Shown: piece by piece, positions 1 to 4,855 of the stretch
Position numbering within the stretch: position 1 is the first letter of the stretch
How the letters are laid out: every line of letters begins with the position of its first letter
Assembly: GCA_017885175.1 (NCBI GenBank)
Contig: JAFNGP010000128.1
Coordinates: forward strand, 288 to 9,486
Direction of reading: 5' to 3'
DNA: 9,199 bases
Origin: a bacterium
GTDB taxonomy: Bacteria > Krumholzibacteriota > Krumholzibacteriia > Krumholzibacteriales > Krumholzibacteriaceae
Translations under genes and position numbers: made by a program
The notes under the pieces: generated by a model
The model's database searches: none
What the model was told of the DNA's origin: nothing
What the model saw: the letters and a program-made list of their open reading frames with translations, nothing else

Positions 1-639
1 TCGTTTCCGGCCACGGGATACGGGTACATCGAGGCCGGAAGCGGATTCGGAACAAAAGACGGGATCCCGGTCTTCCGGGCGAAGAAATTTCACGAAAAAC
101 CCGACGCGAAGCGGGCGGCCGCATACCTCAAGGCGCGGCGGTATTACTGGAACAGCGGCATCTTCCTCTGGCGGCCCTCGGTTTTCATGGCGGCGTGGTC
201 GCGCTATCTCCCCGCAAGCGCGGAGCGGCTCGGAGCGATCGAACGCTCGCTCGGAAGCAAGAGCTTCCGGCGAATCGTCGAGCGCGAGTATCCGCGGATG
301 CCTTCGATATCCGTCGATTACGGAATTCTCGAGAAGGCGCCGAACGTCGTCGTCGTTCCCGCCGATATCGGCTGGAGCGACGTCGGATCGTGGGATTCCC
401 TCTTCGATCTTCTTCGCGCCGACGGGCACGGGAACGCGGGAGCGGGACGCATGGAGATCCTCGATTCCCGGAACAATCTTCTGTTCAACCCGGGGGGCGT
501 GACGGCCGCCGTGGGCGTCGACGATCTCATCGTCGTCGCCGAGGGGAAAACGATACTCGTGTGCAAGCGGGGGGATAGCCAGCGCGTTCGCGAGATCGTC
601 GGCCGCCTGGAGAAGAAGCGGCGGCCGGGGACACGATAA
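1..639 (+). CDS. manC: Mannose-1-phosphate guanylyltransferase, C-terminal part (5' truncated by window edge)
   Basis: The enzyme makes GDP-mannose from mannose-1-phosphate and GTP in the cytoplasm, feeding polysaccharide or glycan synthesis. The reading frame is open from base 1 and ends with TAA at 637-639, giving 212 visible residues. The N-terminal nucleotide-binding GGxGxR region lies outside the window. Family hallmarks seen are GYGYIE near base 25, the F-x-EKP motif at 88-102, WNSGIFLW at 148-171 and DIGWSDVGSWD at 364-396, which is highly typical of GDP-mannose pyrophosphorylases. The tail after this motif fits the short left-handed beta-helix region. No phosphomannose isomerase domain follows, so this is the short monofunctional form, not the bifunctional AlgA/ManC type. 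The next gene starts 39 nt downstream on the same strand, so they may be co-transcribed. Family assignment is secure; the symbol is by analogy. Confidence 0.93.
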   Translation, partial: SFPATGYGYIEAGSGFGTKDGIPVFRAKKFHEKPDAKRAAAYLKARRYYWNSGIFLWRPSVFMAAWSRYLPASAERLGAIERSLGSKSFRRIVEREYPRMPSISVDYGILEKAPNVVVVPADIGWSDVGSWDSLFDLLRADGHGNAGAGRMEILDSRNNLLFNPGGVTAAVGVDDLIVVAEGKTILVCKRGDSQRVREIVGRLEKKRRPGTR

Positions 640-665
640 CGGAATGTTCGATTGAACGGCTTGAA

Positions 666-673
666 AGAGGAGG
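666..673 (+). promoter_or_regulatory. Ribosome binding site deciding the PpiC lipoprotein start
   Basis: AGAGGAGG lies 5 nt before the ATG at 679. It sits downstream of an in-frame TTG at 652, so it supports the ATG. That start also puts the basic N-region and hydrophobic signal segment right at the N-terminus. Confidence 0.75.
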
Positions 674-678
674 TACGA

Positions 679-1911
679 ATGTTTGCGAGAAGAGCTCTCC
701 TGTTCGTTCTGATCGCGGGCTGCGTCGTTTTGACGGCTGCGTCATGCTCGCGCGAAAAGAAGGACGGCGCCCTCAAGGTGAAATCCGGACTCGCCGCGAG
801 AGTCGGCGATATCAAGCTCACCGATGAGTTCGTGCTCCGCACGTTCGAGGATCTGCCCGATGATCAGAAGAAGCAGTTCAAGGGCCCCGACGCTCAGGCG
901 AGATTCGTCGACCGGCTCGTCGAGCAGCATCTCTTGTACCTCGCGGCGATCGACGCGAAGCTGGATCGAACCGAGGAAATGCAGGAGCGGCTCAGATGGG
1001 TCACGATGAATATCCTCGTCGCAGAGTATTTCTCGAAAGAAATAACGGACAAGATCAAGATCGAGCCGAAGGAAATCGAAGAGTATTATGCCTCCCATCC
1101 GAAGGAGTTCGTCCAGGCGCCCGTCATGCGCGCCCAGTATATCTTCACGGCCGATAGCCTCAAGGCCGTGCGATTGAACAAACGCATCGCGCAGGGGGAA
1201 GTCTTCACGAAGCTCGCTGCCGCCGAGTCCGAGGATAAGGCGACCGCTTCGTCCGGCGGCGACGTCGGCTACTTCAATTCGGGCGGCTACATCAAGGGAG
1301 TCAGCGATACCGAGGGGTTCAGCAAGGCGGCCGAGAAGCTCGAGTTGGGCGTCGCGAGCGGGATCGTGCGCCTCAGCAACGGATTCGCCATCATGAAAGT
1401 CACCGAGAAGAATCCGCAGAAGACCGAGACGCTGGATGAAGCCCGGCGGACGATCGAGGCCAAGCTGCGGGCGCAGAAAACGGAAGAGGGCTACAAGGCG
1501 GCCGTCGCGGAGCTCAAGAAGAAGTACAAGGCGGAAAACTATATCAGGGATCGCCTCGATAAAACGACGCGGACGGCCGAAGAGCTCTGGGAGATGGCCC
1601 AGATCGAGCCCGACGCGCGGAACCGCATCCAGTACTATCGCGATATCGTGAATCTCTATCCGACCCACAAGAACGCCGCCGAGGCGCTCTTCATGATCGG
1701 GTTCACCTATGCCGAGGAGCTCAAGGACTACGTTCAGGCGCGCCGGACCTTCGACGAGCTCGAGCAGAAATATCCCCAGAGCCCGATGCTGGAATCGGCG
1801 AAATGGATGATCGAGAACATGGAAACGGCTCATCCGAAGCTCGAGTCGTTCGAAGGCGTGCAGAAGCGCGTGGAAGAGGACAAGGCGCGCAAGGCGGAAG
1901 GGACCAAGTAG
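679..1911 (+). CDS. PpiC/SurA-like peptidyl-prolyl isomerase lipoprotein with C-terminal TPR region
   Basis: This is a predicted envelope folding factor: a parvulin-type prolyl isomerase that should act on exported or outer-membrane proteins. The 410-residue protein starts MFARR, followed by a hydrophobic stretch and AASC, a lipobox with Cys23 as the likely acylated residue. Residues about 40-135 are helical and charged, like the SurA/PrsA N-terminal chaperone region. Residues about 149-245 match a parvulin domain (VMRAQYIF, then GGDVGYF, then GFAIMKVTEK). Residues about 300-380 look like tetratricopeptide repeats of the BamD/YbgF kind, with YYRDIVNLYP and a later FDELEQKYP. The C-terminus is Lys/Glu-rich. 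The DUF151 gene follows after 9 nt. The TPR tail is unusual for SurA or PrsA and suggests a scaffold role in an envelope complex (inference). Lipoprotein sorting to inner or outer membrane cannot be told. Confidence 0.88.
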   Translation: MFARRALLFVLIAGCVVLTAASCSREKKDGALKVKSGLAARVGDIKLTDEFVLRTFEDLPDDQKKQFKGPDAQARFVDRLVEQHLLYLAAIDAKLDRTEEMQERLRWVTMNILVAEYFSKEITDKIKIEPKEIEEYYASHPKEFVQAPVMRAQYIFTADSLKAVRLNKRIAQGEVFTKLAAAESEDKATASSGGDVGYFNSGGYIKGVSDTEGFSKAAEKLELGVASGIVRLSNGFAIMKVTEKNPQKTETLDEARRTIEAKLRAQKTEEGYKAAVAELKKKYKAENYIRDRLDKTTRTAEELWEMAQIEPDARNRIQYYRDIVNLYPTHKNAAEALFMIGFTYAEELKDYVQARRTFDELEQKYPQSPMLESAKWMIENMETAHPKLESFEGVQKRVEEDKARKAEGTK

Positions 1912-1920
1912 GAGGCGGCG

Positions 1921-2403
1921 ATGGAGCTCGTCGAGGTATCCGTGCGCGGGATCGCGCTCGATCAGGAGCGCCGCCATCCGGTCGTTCTCCTCAAGGCGGA
2001 GGACGAGGATGAGATCCTCCCGATCTGGATCGGCGCCGCCGAAGCGACGGCGATCTTCACGGCGGTCGCGGGCAAGTCGTTCGAGCGGCCCATGACGCAC
2101 GATCTCCTCAAGATCGTCGTTGACGTGCTCGGCGCGACGGTCGAACGGATTGAAATCACGGGGCTCCAGGCCGAGACGTACTTCGCGCGCATCGTGCTGA
2201 AACGCGAGGACGACGTTTTCTACGTCGACTCGCGGCCGAGCGATTCGATCGCCCTTGCGCTGCGGGCCGGGGCGCCGCTCCTCATCGAACGGGATCTGTT
2301 CAACGCGCATAAGCGGAGCATCGATCTCGGTTCGGACGAGGACGACGTGCGCAAACGTCTCAAGGAGCTCGATCCGGGGAGCTTCGGGGATCTCGACGCG
2401 TAG
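1921..2403 (+). CDS. Bifunctional nuclease family protein (DUF151/BFN)
   Basis: This is a 160-residue cytoplasmic protein of the DUF151 family. Some plant and bacterial members have been reported to cleave both DNA and RNA; the role of most bacterial copies is unknown. It shows the family pattern in order: LPIWIGAAEATAI at residues 33-45, RPMTHDLL at 56-63 and a conserved DSRPSDSIALALR at 103-115. It ends in the usual acidic tail with LKELDPGSFGD. Length is normal for the family. Start: ATG with GGAGG 5 nt upstream, this Shine-Dalgarno overlapping the TAG of the preceding gene, which suggests translational coupling. The next gene starts 9 nt after the stop. Family membership is confident; nuclease activity in this organism is not shown by the sequence. 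Confidence 0.92.
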   Translation: MELVEVSVRGIALDQERRHPVVLLKAEDEDEILPIWIGAAEATAIFTAVAGKSFERPMTHDLLKIVVDVLGATVERIEITGLQAETYFARIVLKREDDVFYVDSRPSDSIALALRAGAPLLIERDLFNAHKRSIDLGSDEDDVRKRLKELDPGSFGDLDA

Positions 2404-2408
2404 GAGGA
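2402..2408 (+). promoter_or_regulatory. Ribosome binding site supporting a GTG start
   Basis: AGGAGGA overlaps the TAG stop of the DUF151 gene and lies 4 nt before the GTG at 2413. It supports the non-ATG start of the carbonic-anhydrase-like gene and suggests coupled translation. Confidence 0.7.
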
Positions 2409-2412
2409 ACCG

Positions 2413-2952
2413 GTGATAGAGCCCTTCCAGGGGAAGCAGCCGTCGATCGGGGACGACGTGTTCGTCGCGGCTACCGCGCAGGTGATCGGCGACGTGGAAA
2501 TCGGCGACTGCGCCAGCGTCTGGCACGGGGCGATCGTACGCGGAGACGTCTGGCGGATTCGCATCGGAGCGTACACCAACATTCAGGATCTCTGCGTTTG
2601 CCACGTGACGACGGGCGGTCCGGATCTCGTGATCGGGGCGCGGGTCACCGTGGGCCATCGGGCCATTCTGCACTCGTGCACGATCGGGGACGGATGCCTC
2701 ATCGGGATGGGAGCCGTAATCCTCGACGGAGTGAGAATCGGGAGCGGCAGCATCGTGGCCGCGGGGAGCGTTCTCCTCCAGGGGCTCGACGTTCCGCCCT
2801 GTTCGCTCGTGGCCGGCGTTCCCGGAACGGTGAAGAAAACGATCGATCGCGCCGCTTCCGAGAAGCTCGCCCGGAACGCGGAGGAATATCACGCGCTGGC
2901 GCTCGCGTATCTCGGAAAACGGCGATTCATACCTCCGGAAAGGCTCACATGA
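2413..2952 (+). CDS. Gamma-carbonic anhydrase family protein (left-handed beta-helix hexapeptide protein)
   Basis: This 179-residue protein belongs to the gamma-carbonic anhydrase/YrdA/PaaY/CaiE group of trimeric hexapeptide-repeat proteins. The ligand pattern is complete: H64 in CVCHV, then H82 and H87 in VGHRAILHSC match the three zinc histidines. R43 and D45 (IVRGD) and N56-I-Q58-D59 match other conserved active-site or trimer residues. Repeats of [I/V]GxxxxV run from about residue 12 to 130, followed by a C-terminal helix (about 135-170). It has no signal peptide, so it is cytoplasmic. Many family members lack detectable carbonic anhydrase activity in tests, so carbonic anhydrase is a fold-and-ligand call, not a proven reaction. 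The start is GTG with a strong RBS. Its TGA overlaps the ATG of the next gene (ATGA at 2949-2952). Confidence 0.92.
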   Translation: MIEPFQGKQPSIGDDVFVAATAQVIGDVEIGDCASVWHGAIVRGDVWRIRIGAYTNIQDLCVCHVTTGGPDLVIGARVTVGHRAILHSCTIGDGCLIGMGAVILDGVRIGSGSIVAAGSVLLQGLDVPPCSLVAGVPGTVKKTIDRAASEKLARNAEEYHALALAYLGKRRFIPPERLT

Positions 2953-4094
2953 AACGGATCGCGAAATGCCGCGTGATGCTCGCGGCGGCCCTTCTGTTCG
3001 CGGCGGCGGCGGGGCCCGCGGGCTCCCAGGAAGGAGCCAGGAATCAGGCGAAAACGGCGGAGGCTTCGCGCCGCCGGATCGGCGTTCTGTGTCCGCTCGA
3101 AGGGCGCTTCGCGACGCTCGGGGAGTCGTTCCTGCGCGGCGCGTCGGTCGCGCTCAAGGAAGCGCGGCTCAAGGGGATCGCGAACGTCGATCTCGTCGTC
3201 GGAGACACGCGCGGCAATCCCCTCGAGTGCCGCTCCGTCGCCGAACGGCTCATCGACGAAGAGCGCGTCGACGCCCTTCTCGGAGAGGTGCTCAGCTCTT
3301 CGACGATCGCGGCCGCACAGGTCGCCGAGCTTTCCCGGACGGTGCTTCTGTCTCCCGTGGCGACCGAGGAGGGGATAGGCGAGATCGGAGGATGGGTCTT
3401 TCAGACGACCACATCGTCCGAGGTCGAGATCACCGCTCTCGCCAGGATGGCCTGCGGCCGGCTCGAGCTCCGTCGCGTCGCGTTCCTGGCTTCCGACGAC
3501 CTCCCGTCGCGCCGCGTCGCGCGCCTTTTCGGGGACGAGGTCGAGCGGCTCGGCGGCGAGCTCGTGATTGCCGAATTCTATCCCGAGGGAAGCACCGATT
3601 TCGGCGAGTCGATCGGACGCGTTCGCGCGGCCGATCCGGAGGCGCTCTTCGTCGCGTCGAGCACGGAGGATCTCATCCTCATTCTGCCGCAGCTCTCCTT
3701 TCACGAATTCGGCTCGCAGCTCCTCGGAACGAGCGCGTGGAATTCGAGGCGTCTCATCAGGATGGTCGGGAGGGATCTCGAGGGCGCGATATTTCCCGCC
3801 GATCTCGATCAGCTCGGCGGCGAACGTCTCTTCGCGGGCGCGTGCGCCCTGGTGAACGAACCGGCGGGGGAGATCAATCAGGTGGTCATCGGAGGCTACC
3901 GGGGGACGAGACTCCTCCTCGAGGCGCTCGCGAAGAGCAAATCGGGAGGGGAGCCCCTGAGGGAAGAGATGTCCCGTCTTCTCGAGAAGAGACGCCACCC
4001 GTTTCTCGATCTCGTCGCGGGCGAGGGCATCCTGTTCTACACCGTGAGAAACGAACGGGCCGTGGAATACGGCACTCTCAAGACGGAACGCTAG
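2949..4094 (+). CDS. Exported Leu/Ile/Val-type periplasmic binding protein (Peripla_BP_6); possible LpoA-like PBP activator
   Basis: This 381-residue protein has a signal peptide: basic MKRIAKCR, an Ala/Leu-rich core at residues 9-22 and a likely cleavage near S26/Q27. The mature part begins with IGVLCPLEGRFATLGESFLRGASVAL (residues 44-69), the signature opening of LivK-like type I periplasmic binding proteins. The alpha/beta pattern continues to about residue 375, including VDLVVGD, DALLGEVLSSST and a second-lobe VAFLAS segment. Start: the ATG overlaps the upstream TGA, with GGAAAGG just upstream. No permease or ATPase genes (LivHMGF-like) lie nearby. An orphan protein of this fold can be a sensor subunit or a penicillin-binding-protein activator like the C-terminal domain of LpoA, whose opening motif is similar. 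The fold is confident; ligand and role are open. The gene ends in a CTAG shared with the convergent tonB-like gene. Confidence 0.85.
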   Translation: MKRIAKCRVMLAAALLFAAAAGPAGSQEGARNQAKTAEASRRRIGVLCPLEGRFATLGESFLRGASVALKEARLKGIANVDLVVGDTRGNPLECRSVAERLIDEERVDALLGEVLSSSTIAAAQVAELSRTVLLSPVATEEGIGEIGGWVFQTTTSSEVEITALARMACGRLELRRVAFLASDDLPSRRVARLFGDEVERLGGELVIAEFYPEGSTDFGESIGRVRAADPEALFVASSTEDLILILPQLSFHEFGSQLLGTSAWNSRRLIRMVGRDLEGAIFPADLDQLGGERLFAGACALVNEPAGEINQVVIGGYRGTRLLLEALAKSKSGGEPLREEMSRLLEKRRHPFLDLVAGEGILFYTVRNERAVEYGTLKTER

Positions 4095-4759
4095 CGGCGC
4101 AGCTGGAATCTCACCAGAAAGCTCACCCAGAAGGAAACCGGTTTTCCCCCTTCGCGGACCGGCTTGAAGAGAAACTGCTTCACCGCGGCGAGCGAGGAGT
4201 TCTCGAAGCTCACCGCGCCGAAGGAGGAACGCACGTATGCCTCGTTCACGGCGCCGTCGCTCGCGATGTACGCCTCGACGAGGACGTATCCCTCTTCGGC
4301 CGAGAGAAGGGCGTCGGCCGGGTACTCGGGCTTGACCATTTTGAGGATGACATAATCTTCCCGGTACGGAGCCGCCGCGCGGGAGGCGTAGGTGCGATAG
4401 GCGTATTCTCCCGGTATTTCGAAAGAGATCCGCTGATCGAGCTTTCGTTCGGCGGGTTTCGCCGCCGGTTCGTTCCCCTTCGCGCGCGTCGGTTTGTCCT
4501 CGCCCTCGATCAGGATATTCTGAAGGATCATCATGCGCTTCTCGCGGGACGTGAACTTTGCCGGCGTAGCGCGGTTGTCGACGATCGAGATCTCCGGTTC
4601 GAACTTCCGCGGGCCCTCGTAGCCGATCGAAATAAGCTCTTTCAAGACGCCGATGCGTTCGAAGGACACGAGAGCGAAAAAATGGATGAGGATCACGGTG
4701 GGGAAGATGAGCATGAGTCTCTTGCGCATCCGGCGATCGTGCTCGTTGATTTTCCCCAT
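4091..4759 (-). CDS. tonB: TonB-like energy transducer
   Basis: TonB proteins span the inner membrane and pass energy from an ExbB/ExbD motor to outer-membrane receptors. The 222-residue protein has a short basic N-terminus, one membrane segment at about residues 15-33 (RLMLIFPTVILIHFF) and a linker that is charged and only weakly Pro/Ala-rich. A TonB C-terminal domain covers about 140-222: KPEYPADALLSAEEG, then VEAYIASDGAV and FKPVREGGKPVSFWV. I chose the ATG at 4757-4759 because the longer frame would begin with a TTG lying inside the -35 element of the predicted promoter. A purine-rich AAAGAGGG precedes the ATG. ExbB/ExbD are not in the window, and the receptor it serves is unknown. The stop codon overlaps the stop of the convergent binding-protein gene. 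Confidence 0.88.
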   Translation of the reverse strand: MGKINEHDRRMRKRLMLIFPTVILIHFFALVSFERIGVLKELISIGYEGPRKFEPEISIVDNRATPAKFTSREKRMMILQNILIEGEDKPTRAKGNEPAAKPAERKLDQRISFEIPGEYAYRTYASRAAAPYREDYVILKMVKPEYPADALLSAEEGYVLVEAYIASDGAVNEAYVRSSFGAVSFENSSLAAVKQFLFKPVREGGKPVSFWVSFLVRFQLRR

Positions 4760-4786
4760 GCGCTGCGCCCTCTTTCCCTTGCATAC

Positions 4787-4816
4787 AATATCGTACGGCG
4801 CTTCGGGCGCTGTCAA
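4787..4816 (-). promoter_or_regulatory. Candidate sigma-70-type promoter of the tonB-like gene
   Basis: On the minus strand a perfect TTGACA (4816-4811) is followed after 18 nt by GATATT (4792-4787), with transcription expected to start about 20 nt before the ATG. The -35 box lies in a small dyad, GCGCT-TGAC-AGCGC on the minus strand (4807-4820), which could form a hairpin or a protein site. The -10 match is only moderate. Confidence 0.55.
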
Positions 4817-4855
4817 GCGCGGGGTCGGGAGGCCGTGCGGGGTTCGGCGGCCGGC

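Noticed and set aside
652..678. TTG start 27 nt upstream for the PpiC lipoprotein
   Set aside because: The strong RBS lies downstream of this TTG, and the extra residues would put charged amino acids before a normal signal peptide.
742..2892. A 716-codon open frame on the minus strand
   Set aside because: It is antisense to three recognisable genes (PpiC lipoprotein, DUF151, gamma-CA). Its translation is Arg/Asp/Leu-rich without any known motif. Long antisense frames are expected in high-GC coding DNA.
4131..4147. Near-palindrome GGAAACCGGTTTTCC as a terminator at the convergent junction
   Set aside because: The arms have no usable loop and no T-tract follows. It lies within the coding sequence of the tonB C-terminal domain, where it encodes the GGKPVSF motif.
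2889..4784. A 631-codon minus-strand frame opposite the binding-protein gene
   Set aside because: It overlaps two confident genes and has low-complexity Arg/Glu composition and no recognisable motif.
4760..4816. TTG start 57 nt upstream for the tonB-like gene
   Set aside because: That codon is part of the predicted -35 hexamer, and the ATG at 4759 gives a standard short basic N-terminus before the membrane segment.
4760..4855. Possible tRNA(Sec) or small RNA gene between tonB and the amidase
   Set aside because: I could not fold the 96 nt into a cloverleaf with a TTC-type T arm and matching acceptor stem. Promoter elements explain the visible structure better.
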